NCBI RefSeq assembly: GCF_001661915.1
Contig: NZ_LYWY01000006.1
Span: 248,001-312,000, forward strand
DNA length: 64,000 nt
DNA from: Croceicoccus pelagius
Lineage (GTDB): Bacteria > Pseudomonadota > Alphaproteobacteria > Sphingomonadales > Sphingomonadaceae
Reading direction: 5' to 3'
The notes under the pieces were generated by a model. It saw only the letters and a list, made by a program, of their open reading frames with translations. It was not told the DNA's origin and did no database searches. Position 1 is the stretch's first letter. The number at the start of each line of letters is the position of its first letter. Shown piece by piece: positions 18,009-26,807 of this stretch. Made by a program: the position numbers and the translations under genes.

Positions 18009-18767
18009 GTGGTGAGCGAAGGCCCCCGACCCGATAGGCTGCGCCTAGGGGTAAACATCGATCACGTCGCCACCATCCGCAATGCGCGCGGCGGCGACCA
18101 TCCCGATCCCGTGCGCGCGGCGGAAATCGTCGCGGCCGTGGGCGGTGACGGCATTACCGCGCACTTGCGCGAGGATCGCCGCCACATCCGCGACGGCGAC
18201 CTCGCCCGCATCCAGTCGGCTACCGGCCTGCCGCTGAATCTCGAGATGGCGGCGACGGACGAGATGCTGGAAATAGCTCTCGCCCACGCGCCGCACGCGG
18301 CCTGCATCGTCCCCGAAAAGCGCGAGGAGCGCACGACCGAAGGCGGGCTCGACGCAGCAGGCCAGCACAATCGCCTCGCGCCGATATGTGCGCGTCTGGC
18401 CGATGCGGGCATTCGCGTGTCGCTGTTCATCGAAGCCGAGGAACGCCAGATCGAAGCCGCGATGAAGCTCGGCGCGCCGGTGGTCGAGTTTCACACCGGC
18501 GAATATGCCCACGCGCATCTTGACGGCGACAGCGAACGCACCGCACGCGAGTTGAAGCGCATTACCGACATGGCGGCGCTGGCAGCCAAGAACGGGATCG
18601 AACCCCATGCCGGCCACGGTCTGACTTATGAAAACGTCACCCCCATCGCGGCCATCCCGCAACTGGCGGAGCTGAACATCGGGCACTACCTGATCGGTGA
18701 GGCTGTTTTCGTCGGGCTGGAGAACGCTGTGCGCCGGATGCGCGAACTGATGGACGAAGCCCGATGA
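18009..18767 (+). CDS. pdxJ: Pyridoxine 5'-phosphate synthase
   Basis: A 252-residue TIM-barrel enzyme that makes pyridoxine 5'-phosphate from deoxyxylulose 5-phosphate and aminoacetone phosphate (DXP-dependent vitamin B6 route). The opening [18 protein letters not shown], the [17 protein letters not shown] segment and [13 protein letters not shown] are diagnostic. The start is one of two adjacent GTG codons (18009 or 18012). It lies 12 bases after pyrE and overlaps acpS by four bases (ATGA), the conserved pdxJ-acpS pairing of proteobacteria. Confidence 0.95.
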   Translation: MVSEGPRPDRLRLGVNIDHVATIRNARGGDHPDPVRAAEIVAAVGGDGITAHLREDRRHIRDGDLARIQSATGLPLNLEMAATDEMLEIALAHAPHAACIVPEKREERTTEGGLDAAGQHNRLAPICARLADAGIRVSLFIEAEERQIEAAMKLGAPVVEFHTGEYAHAHLDGDSERTARELKRITDMAALAAKNGIEPHAGHGLTYENVTPIAAIPQLAELNIGHYLIGEAVFVGLENAVRRMRELMDEAR

Positions 18768-19198
18768 TCATCGGCATGGGCTCAGACCTCTGCAATATCG
18801 AGCGGATCCAGAACTCGCTGGACCGGTTCGGCGAGCGTTTCGAACTGCGCGTTTTTACCGAGGTCGAACGTGGCAAGGCTGCGCGTCGCCCGCACACCCG
18901 CGCAGGTACTTACGCCAAGCGGTTCGCCGCCAAGGAGGCTTTCTCCAAGGCGGTCGGCACCGGGTTCAAGCACGGGGTCTTTATGAAGGACATCGGCGTC
19001 GTCAATGCGCCGTCGGGTGCGCCGACGCTGGCGCTTGAAGGCGGCGCGGCGGCGCGGCTGGCCGAGCTCACGCCCCACGGCCACGAAGTCCTCGTCCACC
19101 TGACGCTGACCGACGATCACCCCTGGGCCCAAGCCTTCGTAGTGATCGAGGCGCGGCCCCTCTTGCAGGCAGGTTTGAACGATGCCGTTGTTCGGTAA
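18764..19198 (+). CDS. acpS: Holo-[acyl-carrier-protein] synthase
   Basis: A 144-residue phosphopantetheinyl transferase that loads the prosthetic arm onto acyl carrier protein. It starts [20 protein letters not shown], giving the magnesium-binding aspartate of motif 1, and has [14 protein letters not shown], motif 3 with its glutamate, near residues 57-70. It is slightly longer than the E. coli protein (126). It overlaps lepB by 17 bases, so the two are probably translationally coupled. Confidence 0.93.
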   Translation: MIIGMGSDLCNIERIQNSLDRFGERFELRVFTEVERGKAARRPHTRAGTYAKRFAAKEAFSKAVGTGFKHGVFMKDIGVVNAPSGAPTLALEGGAAARLAELTPHGHEVLVHLTLTDDHPWAQAFVVIEARPLLQAGLNDAVVR

Positions 19199-20111
19199 AG
19201 GCGAGCCGGTCCGCAAAGCGCCGCAGACGCTGCCTAAGGACAAGGAAGGCCACTCCTGGTTACAGGAGATCATCGGCCTCCTTGTCATGTTGCTGGCCGT
19301 GATCGCGTTCCACAGCCTGGTGGCAAAACCGTTCTACATCCCCTCGATCTCGATGATGCCCAACCTGCTGGTCGGCGACCGGCTGATCGTGTCGAAATAT
19401 CCGTACGGCTATTCGTGGGTCTCGGCGAGCTTTCATGTCCTTCCGCGTGACGATTGGCGCGTGTTCCCCGGAACGCCCGAATATGGCGACATCGTCATCG
19501 TTGTGCCGCCTTATGCGACCGATGACTGGATCAAGCGCGTCGTTGCCCTGCCCGGTGACAGGATCGCGGTCGAAAAGGGGCGTATCGTCCTGAACGGTGT
19601 TGCCGTCCCGCAGGAAGTCGAACCGCCGGTCGACCTTCCCGTCGATCTCAACGCGCCGTGCGAACCCTACACTTTCCCCTACCTGCGCAAACGGCTGCCT
19701 TCGGGTGGCGAAGTCTGCGAACTGCCGCTACGCCGAGAAACGCTGCCCAACGGGGCCAGCTATGTGATCATCGACCACATGGAGAACCAGCCGCTCGACG
19801 ACATGGCGGAGATCGAGGTTCCCGACGGCCACGTCTTCCTGATGGGCGACAACCGCGATCACAGCGCAGACAGCCGCGAAATGAACCCCGGCAAGGGATT
19901 GAACGGTCCCGTCCCCCTCGCCAATATCGGCGGGCGGGCAGAGTTCATCACCTTTTCGCTCGACGGAACAGAGAGTTGGAACCCGCTGACATGGTGGGGA
20001 GCCTTGCGCGAAGGGCGCGCGTGGCGCAGTCTGCGGCCCGAGATAAGGGAACGCGGCCCGGCGATCGCGTCCACGCCCGCAAGCGGCGACACTGGGGAGC
20101 ATGACAGCTGA
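19182..20111 (+). CDS. lepB: Signal peptidase I
   Basis: A 309-residue membrane serine protease that removes signal peptides from secreted proteins. A single hydrophobic segment at about residues 27-47 anchors it. The catalytic serine is in [20 protein letters not shown], the general-base lysine in [14 protein letters not shown] near residue 120, and [16 protein letters not shown] is the conserved box E. There is a [20 protein letters not shown] insertion typical of alphaproteobacteria, and a 35-residue C-terminal tail. Its stop overlaps the next start by one base (TGATG). Confidence 0.94.
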   Translation: MPLFGKGEPVRKAPQTLPKDKEGHSWLQEIIGLLVMLLAVIAFHSLVAKPFYIPSISMMPNLLVGDRLIVSKYPYGYSWVSASFHVLPRDDWRVFPGTPEYGDIVIVVPPYATDDWIKRVVALPGDRIAVEKGRIVLNGVAVPQEVEPPVDLPVDLNAPCEPYTFPYLRKRLPSGGEVCELPLRRETLPNGASYVIIDHMENQPLDDMAEIEVPDGHVFLMGDNRDHSADSREMNPGKGLNGPVPLANIGGRAEFITFSLDGTESWNPLTWWGALREGRAWRSLRPEIRERGPAIASTPASGDTGEHDS

Positions 20112-21196
20112 TGGACGTCGACGATCCGCACCCGCAGTCGCACAGCCCGACAACCATTTCCGATCCACAACTGCGCTTCGAGGCGCGAAAGGCGCTGGTC
20201 TGGTCGCTGGTCGTCGTACTTGTCGGCACCGCGATTTACATGGCGCAGGCTCTGCTGGTCGTGTTCGGCGGCATGGTCTTTGCCGCGATCATCGACGGCG
20301 GCGCGCGCCTTCTGGGCAAGGTCGTCCCGCTAAGCCGCGGGGCGCGCATTTCGATCGTGCTGTTCGTCGGCCTGCTGTTCGCCGCGTGGGTCGCGTTCTT
20401 TGCCGGCACCCAGCTTGCCGAACAGGCCGCGCAGTTCCCCTCGATCATCGAGGAACAGGGCGTTCGCGTAATCAACTGGCTCGAGAAACAGGGCTTTGCC
20501 ATCAACGCCGATTCGATGTCGGGCATCGTGCAGCAGGCGGCAGGCGGCGTCGGGCAGCTGACCCGCGCGGTCGGGGGGCTGATCGGCGGCGTCACCACGC
20601 TGCTGCTGATCCTGATTCTCGGCATCTACATTGCGCTGGAACCACGGCTCTACGAACGCGGCGTCGCATGGATGCTGCCCGACAACAGCCGCGAAAGCTT
20701 CCTCGAAATGGCGGGCAAGATGGCCCACGCGCTGCGCCGCCTTATGTTCGGCCGGCTTGTCGGCATGGTGTTCGAAGGCCTGCTGACGTGGGCTGCGCTC
20801 GCGCTTTACGGGGTGCCTCTGGCGGCCTTGCTGGGCTTGCTGACGGGCCTCTTGGCCTTCATCCCCAACATCGGTGCGGTCATTTCAGGCCTGCTGATGG
20901 TTCTGGTCGGCTTTTCTGGCGGGACGGACATGGCGCTCTACTGCCTTGGCGTCTATCTCGTGGTGCAGACCTTCGATGGTTATGTCGTGATACCGATGAT
21001 CGCGAAGAAGACGGTCGATCTCGCCCCTGCCCTCGTTCTTGCCATGCAGTTGATCCTTGGCATCCTGTTCGGGATCATCGGCCTTGCCCTCGCAGATCCG
21101 CTGGTCGCGATGTTCAAGGTCATGCTCGAACACCGCAGTGAACGTGCCGGCAAGGGCACGCCCGATGGCTTCCCCGACGCGGAGACACCCGCCTGA
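20111..21196 (+). CDS. AI-2E/PerM-family transporter
   Basis: A 361-residue inner-membrane protein of the AI-2E (PerM/TqsA) family. Hydrophobic segments cluster at the N-terminus (about residues 35-85) and from residue 155 on, with the family stretch LLTGLLAFIPNIGAVISGLL around 235-260 and a later YVVIPMIAKKTVDLAPALVL. Family members include putative autoinducer-2 exporters and Na+/H+ antiporters, so the substrate is open. It overlaps lepB upstream and the DUF3089 gene downstream by one base each. Confidence 0.85.
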   Translation: MDVDDPHPQSHSPTTISDPQLRFEARKALVWSLVVVLVGTAIYMAQALLVVFGGMVFAAIIDGGARLLGKVVPLSRGARISIVLFVGLLFAAWVAFFAGTQLAEQAAQFPSIIEEQGVRVINWLEKQGFAINADSMSGIVQQAAGGVGQLTRAVGGLIGGVTTLLLILILGIYIALEPRLYERGVAWMLPDNSRESFLEMAGKMAHALRRLMFGRLVGMVFEGLLTWAALALYGVPLAALLGLLTGLLAFIPNIGAVISGLLMVLVGFSGGTDMALYCLGVYLVVQTFDGYVVIPMIAKKTVDLAPALVLAMQLILGILFGIIGLALADPLVAMFKVMLEHRSERAGKGTPDGFPDAETPA

Positions 21197-22353
21197 TGGT
21201 TCGCAAGTTTCTCTATTTCATCGCCTTCTGCATCGTCCTCGTCATCATCGCCGGTTTCATCCTGACGATCTGGTCGAAGGAATTGACTGAACTGGCCTTC
21301 ACGCCCAAGGGCGACTTCGTGGCGCAGGACCCGCTGACAGGTAACGCCTACGAAGATCCGGCGATGTGGATCAGCCGCCCGGGCAACAGCTCGTCAGACC
21401 CTGCGCGCTGGCGGCCCGACAGCCTGCCCAGAACCGAAACACCTGCGCGTTCGGCAGTCTTCTTCGTCCATCCGACCAGCTACCTCGCCCGCGATGCGTG
21501 GAACGCGCCACTGGACGACGAGACGGCGAATTCGGGCGCGGAACTGTTCGTGCGCGGGCTTGCCAGCCCGTTCAACCGCTCGGTCGAAATCTGGGCCCCG
21601 CGCTATCGCCAGGCTGCGGTCGGAGCATTTCTAGCTTCAGGCGAGAATACGACCAAGGCCTTCGACCTGGCCTACAACGACTTGGCGCAGGCTTTCGATT
21701 ATTTCGTCGCGACGACGGGGAAGGACGTGCCGATCGTGCTGGCCGGGCACAGTCAGGGCGCGCTGCACCTGAAGCGGATTCTGGCGGAGAAGGTGGCGGG
21801 CACCCCGCTCGCCGACCGGGTCGTCGCCGCGTATATTGCCGGCTGGCCGGTATCGATGGAGCGGGATCTGCCTGCCATGGGCCTGCCCGCTTGCGCCACC
21901 GACAGCCAGTCGGGCTGTGTGCTGAGCTGGCAGAGCTATGCCGAGCCTGCCGATGCCGAACTGCTGTTCGACGCTTACGAACGCGGGCCGACGCTGGACG
22001 GCAAGCCGCTCACGAAGGCCGACACGCTCTGCACCAATCCGATCCTTGGCACCGTGGGCGGTGATGCCCCGGCAAGCGACAACCTTGGCACGCTGGTGCC
22101 CAACGGCAACTTCACGGGCGGCGAAATCGTGGTGGGCGCGGTTCCTGCGCGCTGTAGCGAGGACAACCTCCTGCTGATCGGCGACCCGCCGGAAATGGGC
22201 AACGCAGTCCTCCCGGGGAACAACTATCACGTTTATGACATCCCGCTGTTCTGGATGAACGTGCGGCAGGACTTCGCCAGGCGCGAGGCCGGCTGGCTGA
22301 AGACACATGGCGGCGGGGCGCCTGGCGCTCCGGCCACCGCAGCGGCGCAATGA
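21196..22353 (+). CDS. DUF3089 alpha/beta-hydrolase-like protein, membrane-anchored
   Basis: A 385-residue protein. An N-terminal hydrophobic segment (FLYFIAFCIVLVIIAGFIL, residues 4-22) is an uncleaved anchor or signal. The catalytic-type nucleophile elbow GHSQGALHLKRIL is at about residues 185-197, and VFFVHPTSYLARDAWNAP is a DUF3089 hallmark. It is probably a periplasmic esterase or lipase-like hydrolase, but no substrate is known. Four cysteines in the second half could form disulfides. It overlaps ruvX by four bases (ATGA). Confidence 0.8.
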   Translation: MVRKFLYFIAFCIVLVIIAGFILTIWSKELTELAFTPKGDFVAQDPLTGNAYEDPAMWISRPGNSSSDPARWRPDSLPRTETPARSAVFFVHPTSYLARDAWNAPLDDETANSGAELFVRGLASPFNRSVEIWAPRYRQAAVGAFLASGENTTKAFDLAYNDLAQAFDYFVATTGKDVPIVLAGHSQGALHLKRILAEKVAGTPLADRVVAAYIAGWPVSMERDLPAMGLPACATDSQSGCVLSWQSYAEPADAELLFDAYERGPTLDGKPLTKADTLCTNPILGTVGGDAPASDNLGTLVPNGNFTGGEIVVGAVPARCSEDNLLLIGDPPEMGNAVLPGNNYHVYDIPLFWMNVRQDFARREAGWLKTHGGGAPGAPATAAAQ

Positions 22354-22823
22354 TCCTCGAAAACGCGCGCGAATTCGCCGACCTTCTGCCCGAAGGCGGC
22401 GTGCTATTGGGGCTCGACCCCGGCACGAAGACCGTGGGCGTTGCCACGTGCGATGCGGGCTGGCGCTTCGCCACGGCGGGAAAGACGCTGCCGCGCGGCA
22501 AGTTCGGGCCGCTGAAGGCTGCGCTGGAAACGCTGGTCGGCGAACGCGACGTGAAGGGCGTGGTGATCGGGCTGCCCAGAAACATGGACGGCACCGAAGG
22601 CCCGCGTGCGCAGGCGACACGGGCGCTTGCCCGCAATCTCGATGCAGCTTTCGCGCTGCCGATCCTGTTATGGGATGAACGCCTGTCCACGGTCGGCGCA
22701 GAGCGCGCGATGATCGAACAGGACATGAGCCGCGCCAAACGGGCCGAACGCATCGACTCTCACGCGGCAGCCGTCATCCTGCAGGGCGCGCTCGACGCGC
22801 TGGTTCAGGACGGGCTGGGATAA
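22350..22823 (+). CDS. ruvX: Putative pre-16S rRNA nuclease / Holliday junction resolvase-like YqgF
   Basis: A 157-residue RNase H-fold protein of the YqgF/RuvX family, involved in processing the 16S rRNA 5' end and sometimes described as a Holliday junction resolvase. The acidic active-site motif LLGLDPGTKTVGVA is at about residues 20-33, with VVIGLPRNMDGTEGPRA and LWDERLSTVGAERAM later, and HAAAVILQGALD at the end. It closes the pyrE-ruvX run and is followed by a hairpin. Confidence 0.92.
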   Translation: MILENAREFADLLPEGGVLLGLDPGTKTVGVATCDAGWRFATAGKTLPRGKFGPLKAALETLVGERDVKGVVIGLPRNMDGTEGPRAQATRALARNLDAAFALPILLWDERLSTVGAERAMIEQDMSRAKRAERIDSHAAAVILQGALDALVQDGLG

Positions 22824-22827
22824 AGGT

Positions 22828-22864
22828 GCGATCCCCCTGCCCGACACTGCGGGCAGGGATCACG
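22828..22864. terminator. hairpin between ruvX and the convergent small gene
   Basis: A 7-bp GC stem (22837-22843 with 22850-22856) is extended by a further 5 bp (22830-22834 with 22857-22861) across a two-base bulge. It lies between the ruvX stop and the stop of the minus-strand small gene and can end transcription from both sides; the T-tracts are short. Confidence 0.65.
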
Positions 22865-22873
22865 CGAGAGAGA

Positions 22874-22972
22874 TTAAGCCTTGGCTTCGTCCTGGGCAGC
22901 AATCTGCTTGGTTGCCCAAACCGAAGCTGCAAAGCTGATGCCGACGCCTGCGGCTGCCATTGCTACGATCAT
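22874..22972 (-). CDS. Predicted 32-residue hydrophobic peptide
   Basis: A very short gene: MIVAMAAAGVGISFAASVWA followed by TKQIAAQDEAKA. The first 20 residues form one hydrophobic, small-residue-rich helix, and the tail is charged, so a single-pass inner-membrane peptide is likely. Support for it being real: an AGGAGA ribosome-binding site seven bases before ATG, a hairpin right after the stop, and a perfect 14-bp palindrome 23 bases upstream of the start. No function can be assigned, and conservation cannot be checked here. Confidence 0.55.
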   Translation of the reverse strand: MIVAMAAAGVGISFAASVWATKQIAAQDEAKA

Positions 22973-22994
22973 GACTGGTCTCCTGGTTGGTCTC

Positions 22995-23008
22995 TTACTT
23001 GCAAGTAA
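22995..23008. promoter_or_regulatory. 14-bp perfect palindrome upstream of the small gene
   Basis: TTACTTGCAAGTAA is a perfect dyad, flanked by TCTC (22991-22994) and GAGA (23010-23013), which extend it with one base of asymmetry. It lies upstream of the start of the 32-residue gene on the minus strand and is a plausible operator or a leader hairpin. Confidence 0.5.
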
Positions 23009-23083
23009 CGAGATATGTCAGGAACCTTGCAAAGCCGTTAACGCTGATGAGGGCCAAAACCCCTGCGCCCGCACGGCAATTTC

Positions 23084-23848
23084 TCAAGACAGTCTAAGAA
23101 CGACGACCAACCCGTCATGCGCGGTATCTTCAGGTCCCGTGCGGACGGCATCGGCGCGGGCGCGAACCAGTAATGCTTCGGACACGGCAGGATCGTGCGC
23201 GACGACATCCGCGCTGCCCAAAAGCCGCGCCTCGCGCAGCGTCAGATCGTCTGGATCGGTGGAGCGCAGAACGATCTCGTGAAGCCCGCTCGGCGCGCTG
23301 TCCGCGCTGCTGGCGATCCAACCCGCGACCGCGTCAGGCCCCTGCGCCGCCATGATGTCGAGCGCCCCGCCCTCGTCCAGCGCGGCGTCGAGCGCGCGGC
23401 GGCATTCGGCAGGTTTTGCCCAACGCGCCTTCATGGCATCTCTCGCATCGCGCAGAGCCTCGGCCAGTCGGCCCAACCCTTGCGGCAGCAGGCGCTCGAT
23501 CCTCAGGCGCAGGATCTTGGCCAGCCCCGCCGAAGCCCCGCCCGTGCCCACGGCAATCAGCACGGGATCGCGGTCCACGATCGAAGGCACGGTAAAATCG
23601 CAAAGCGCGGGCTTGTCGGTGACGTTGACGAGCAATCCCTTGCATCGCAACCGGATGGCCGCAGCCTCGGCATCACGGTCGTCCTCAATCACGACGAAGC
23701 CCAGAACCGCGTGGTGCGCCTCGGGCTCTCCCACGCATTCGCCGCCTGCGCGTTCAACAAGGCGGCGTTTGGCATCGGCAGCCTCGCCCTGCCCCAGCAC
23801 GACGACCTTACGGCCAGCAATGCGGAAGAAAAGCGGGAGCGACTGCAT
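23084..23848 (-). CDS. Siroheme synthase-like protein (precorrin-2 dehydrogenase type) with a degenerate C-terminus
   Basis: A 254-residue protein related to the N-terminal half of CysG (Met8p), which oxidises precorrin-2 and inserts iron to make siroheme. It begins LPLFFRIAGRKVVVLGQGEAADAKRR, an NAD-binding Rossmann loop, then has NVTDKPALCDFTVPSIVDRD and AVGTGGASAGLAKILRLRIE, matching the conserved N.....C.F..P....R and GTGG.SP.LA..IR regions. From about residue 185 the sequence resembles the first 65-70 residues of the uroporphyrinogen methyltransferase domain (DPDDLTLREARLLGSADVV, then HDPAVSEALLVRARADA), but the glycine-rich GAGPGDP loop is gone and the protein stops where VRLKGGDP would come. 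It lies seven bases after the lysA stop. Confidence 0.75.
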   Translation of the reverse strand: MQSLPLFFRIAGRKVVVLGQGEAADAKRRLVERAGGECVGEPEAHHAVLGFVVIEDDRDAEAAAIRLRCKGLLVNVTDKPALCDFTVPSIVDRDPVLIAVGTGGASAGLAKILRLRIERLLPQGLGRLAEALRDARDAMKARWAKPAECRRALDAALDEGGALDIMAAQGPDAVAGWIASSADSAPSGLHEIVLRSTDPDDLTLREARLLGSADVVAHDPAVSEALLVRARADAVRTGPEDTAHDGLVVVLRLS

Positions 23849-23855
23849 CAGGCGA

Positions 23856-25115
23856 TCACTTCAGCCAGTCCGGCACCTGCTCGGCCGCGAGGATCGTGGC
23901 CGGTTCGATGCGGTTGGCAACGACGGCATACCTGTCGCCGCTCACCAGCACTTCGGGCACAAGCGGGCGCGAGTTGTAGGTGTTCGCCATCGTCGCGCCA
24001 TAGGCTCCCGCCGTGCGGAACGCGACAAGATCGCCGGTCGTGACGGCATCCATCTCGCGGTTCCTGGCAAAGGTGTCGGAGCTTTCGCAGATCGGTCCGA
24101 CGACATTCGCGGTCATCGTCTCGCCACTTGGGCGCACAGCGACGCAATCGTGCCAGGCATCGTACATGGCCGGGCGAGCGAGATCGTTCATCGCCGCATC
24201 GACGACGACGAAAGGATTGTTCGCCCCGCGCTTCACCCGCACGACCTTGCTGACCAACACGCCCGAATTGCCGGTGATGACGCGGCCCGGTTCGAACATG
24301 ACGGTAACGTCCCAGTCCTTCGTCACCTCCGCAACCATCGCGGCATAATCGTCAGGGCCGGGAAGCTGCTCTCCCACGCGATAGGGCACGCCAAGCCCGC
24401 CGCCCAGATCGAGGTGCGTGATCGTGTGGCCCGCTGCCCGAAGGTCGGCCAGCAGCACGCCCATCTTGGCAAAGGCGGCGCGGCTGGGGTCGAGGTTGGT
24501 GATCTGGCTGCCGATGTGTACGGCCAGACCGCGCAGGTTCATGCCCGGCAATGCGGACAGGCGCGCGAAGATGTCCTTGGCGGAGAAATAGGGCACGCCG
24601 AACTTGTTGTCGGCCTTGCCAGTACTGATCTTGTCGTGCGTTCCCGCGTCGACGTCGGGGTTTACGCGCAGCGCGGCGGTCGCGGTCAGGCCCTTTTCAT
24701 GCGCGATGCGGGCAAGTTCGACGCCTTCTTCCTCGCTTTCGAGGTTGAACTGGCCGATGCCGGATTCCAGCGCTTCTGCCATTTCCTCGTCGGTCTTGCC
24801 GACACCGGAAAAGACGATGTCCGCGCCCGGAATGCCTGCCGCCAATGCGCGGCGCGCCTCGCCGATGGAGACGACGTCGGCGCCAAAGCCTTCTTCCTTC
24901 AGCACGCGCAGCACGGCGAGGTTCGGGTTCGACTTCACCGCGAAAGCGAAGTGCGTTTTGGGCAGAATCGAAAGCGCCTCGCGGAACACGCGGGCGTGTC
25001 GGCGCAGGGTCGCCTCGGAATAGACATAGACGGGCGTGCCCACGGCCTCGGCGATCGCCGGCAAGGCCACGTCCTCGGCGTGGAGAACGCCGTTCTTCAC
25101 CTGGAAATGGTCCAT
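23856..25115 (-). CDS. lysA: Diaminopimelate decarboxylase
   Basis: A 419-residue PLP enzyme of alanine-racemase fold that makes lysine from meso-diaminopimelate. The PLP lysine is in THFAFAVKSNPNLAVL near residue 57, HIGSQITNLD marks the substrate region, and LDLGGGLGVPY the phosphate-binding loop. The C-terminal CESSDTFARNREM, with the cysteine that completes the partner active site, and GAYGATMANTYNSRPLVPEV are present. The start at 25115 matches the family and lies one base after the stop of the small lipoprotein gene. Confidence 0.95.
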   Translation of the reverse strand: MDHFQVKNGVLHAEDVALPAIAEAVGTPVYVYSEATLRRHARVFREALSILPKTHFAFAVKSNPNLAVLRVLKEEGFGADVVSIGEARRALAAGIPGADIVFSGVGKTDEEMAEALESGIGQFNLESEEEGVELARIAHEKGLTATAALRVNPDVDAGTHDKISTGKADNKFGVPYFSAKDIFARLSALPGMNLRGLAVHIGSQITNLDPSRAAFAKMGVLLADLRAAGHTITHLDLGGGLGVPYRVGEQLPGPDDYAAMVAEVTKDWDVTVMFEPGRVITGNSGVLVSKVVRVKRGANNPFVVVDAAMNDLARPAMYDAWHDCVAVRPSGETMTANVVGPICESSDTFARNREMDAVTTGDLVAFRTAGAYGATMANTYNSRPLVPEVLVSGDRYAVVANRIEPATILAAEQVPDWLK

Positions 25116-25116
25116 C

Positions 25117-25368
25117 TCAGCCCTCCGGCGGCAAGTCGAAGGGGTCCTGCTCCCGCTCTTCCGAACGGGTGCGCAGTTCCACGCTGCGTTCGGGCGCGGC
25201 CTGTGCCGGACGTTCCAGCAGATCGTCGGCATCGGGCTGCGTATCCGCGCCATAGGGCGTGGGCGGCAGCGAGGCGCCTTCCACGGGGCGCAGATCGGTT
25301 TCGCGCGCGCAGCCCGAAAGGGCCAGAACTGCCAGCGCGCTGCCGATCACGGCGTTACGGATGTTCAT
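25117..25368 (-). CDS. Small lipoprotein between argH and lysA (LptM-like position)
   Basis: An 83-residue protein with a lipoprotein signal ([16 protein letters not shown], lipobox LSGC at residue 20) and a proline- and glutamate-rich mature part ([20 protein letters not shown]...). A small lipoprotein at the argH-lysA junction is common in proteobacteria, where the LptM/YifL group has a GCGxKGPL motif after the cysteine. That motif is not kept here, so equivalence is inferred from position, size and lipobox only. It overlaps the argH stop by four bases and is one base ahead of lysA. Confidence 0.72.
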   Translation of the reverse strand: MNIRNAVIGSALAVLALSGCARETDLRPVEGASLPPTPYGADTQPDADDLLERPAQAAPERSVELRTRSEEREQDPFDLPPEG

Positions 25369-26807
25369 GAGCCCTGCTCCCCAAGTTCGTTCAGGCCCAG
25401 AACCTGCTTTGCCTCGACCACGCGCTTCGTCACTTCGGACGGCGCGGTTCCGCCATGGCTACACCGCGCGGCGACCGATGCCTCTACCGAGAGCGCATCG
25501 TACACGTGCTCGTCGATCCGCGCATCGATGGCTTTCAATTCGGCAAGCGAAAGCTGGTCCAGTGCCACGCCCTTGCTTTCCGCAAGCTTGACCGCAGCGC
25601 CGGTGATGTGATGCGCCTCGCGGAAAGGAATGTCCGCCTGACGCACCAGCCAGTCGGCAAGGTCGGTCGCGGTGGCATAGCCGAGTTCGGCGGCCTGACG
25701 CATCCGGTCCGTCCTGAACGTCGCGTCGGCGACCATGCCCGTCATCGCCGCGATCGACAGGGCCAGCAGCGAGGCGGCTTCGAACACCGGCGGTTTGTCG
25801 TCCTGCATGTCCTTCGAATAGGCGAGCGGCAGACCCTTCATCGTGACCATCAGGCTGGTCAGGCAACCGACGATCCGCCCTGCATGTCCTCGCACCAGTT
25901 CGGCAGCGTCGGGGTTCTTCTTCTGCGGCATGATCGAGCTGCCGGTCGACAGCGTGTCGGGCATCCGCACGAAGCCGAAGGGCTGGCTGGCCCAGATGAT
26001 CATTTCCTCGGCGAGACGCGACAGGTGGAGCGAGCACTGCGCAGCCGCCTGCAGGTAATCGAGTGCAAAATCGCGGTCCGACACGGCATCGAGGCTGTTG
26101 TCGGTCGGCTTGTCGAAACCCAGCGCATCCGCGGTGCTGTCACGGTCCAGCGGGAAGCCGGTTCCGGCCAGCGCAGCGCTGCCAAGCGGGCATTCGTTCA
26201 TGCGCGCGCGGGCATCGGCAAAACGGGACCGATCCCGGCGGAACATCTCGTAATAGGCCATCAGGTGGTGGCCCAGCGTCACCGGCTGCGCGGTCTGAAG
26301 GTGCGTAAAGCCGGGCATGATGCTGTCGGCATTTTCGCCCGCCCGCGTCACCAGCGCCATCTGGAGTTGCAGCAGCCCCGCCTCGGCCTGGTCCATCGCA
26401 TCGCGCACCCACAGGCGGAAGTCGGTCGCCACCTGGTCGTTGCGACTGCGCGCCGTATGGAGCCGTCCGGCAGCCGCGCCGATCAGCTGGGTCAGGCGGT
26501 CCTCGGTCACCATGTGGATGTCTTCGAGGTCCCAGTTTTCCGGCACGCCGTTCGCTTCGTATTCGGCCGCAACCTGATCCAGGCCGCCCGAAATAAGCTT
26601 CATGTCGTCTGCCGACACGATCCCCTGCTTGCCCAGCATCGAGACGTGCGCCTTGCTGGCGGCGATGTCCTGTCGCCACATGGCCTTGTCGAAGGGGATG
26701 GACGCGTTTATCTCGCGCATGATCGCGGACGGCCCCTCGGCGAAGCGTCCGCCCCACATCTGGTTTGCCTGACCGCCGCCTTCACCGGAGCCCGAATTGC
26801 CCGTCAT
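25365..26807 (-). CDS. argH: Argininosuccinate lyase
   Basis: A 480-residue enzyme of the fumarase/aspartase superfamily that splits argininosuccinate into arginine and fumarate. [15 protein letters not shown] opens the conserved part; [16 protein letters not shown] and [16 protein letters not shown] hold substrate-binding residues, and the mobile signature loop is [19 protein letters not shown] near residues 288-306. The start is uncertain: ATG at 26807 would overlap the divergent TlpA-like gene by 11 bases and adds a glycine-rich lead ([11 protein letters not shown]); an internal ATG at 26759 lies just before WGGRF. Confidence 0.94.
   Translation of the reverse strand: MTGNSGSGEGGGQANQMWGGRFAEGPSAIMREINASIPFDKAMWRQDIAASKAHVSMLGKQGIVSADDMKLISGGLDQVAAEYEANGVPENWDLEDIHMVTEDRLTQLIGAAAGRLHTARSRNDQVATDFRLWVRDAMDQAEAGLLQLQMALVTRAGENADSIMPGFTHLQTAQPVTLGHHLMAYYEMFRRDRSRFADARARMNECPLGSAALAGTGFPLDRDSTADALGFDKPTDNSLDAVSDRDFALDYLQAAAQCSLHLSRLAEEMIIWASQPFGFVRMPDTLSTGSSIMPQKKNPDAAELVRGHAGRIVGCLTSLMVTMKGLPLAYSKDMQDDKPPVFEAASLLALSIAAMTGMVADATFRTDRMRQAAELGYATATDLADWLVRQADIPFREAHHITGAAVKLAESKGVALDQLSLAELKAIDARIDEHVYDALSVEASVAARCSHGGTAPSEVTKRVVEAKQVLGLNELGEQGS

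Noticed and set aside
23352-25370. A 672-codon plus-strand frame over the siroheme synthase and lysA genes
   Set aside because: Antisense to two recognised genes and low-complexity in content.
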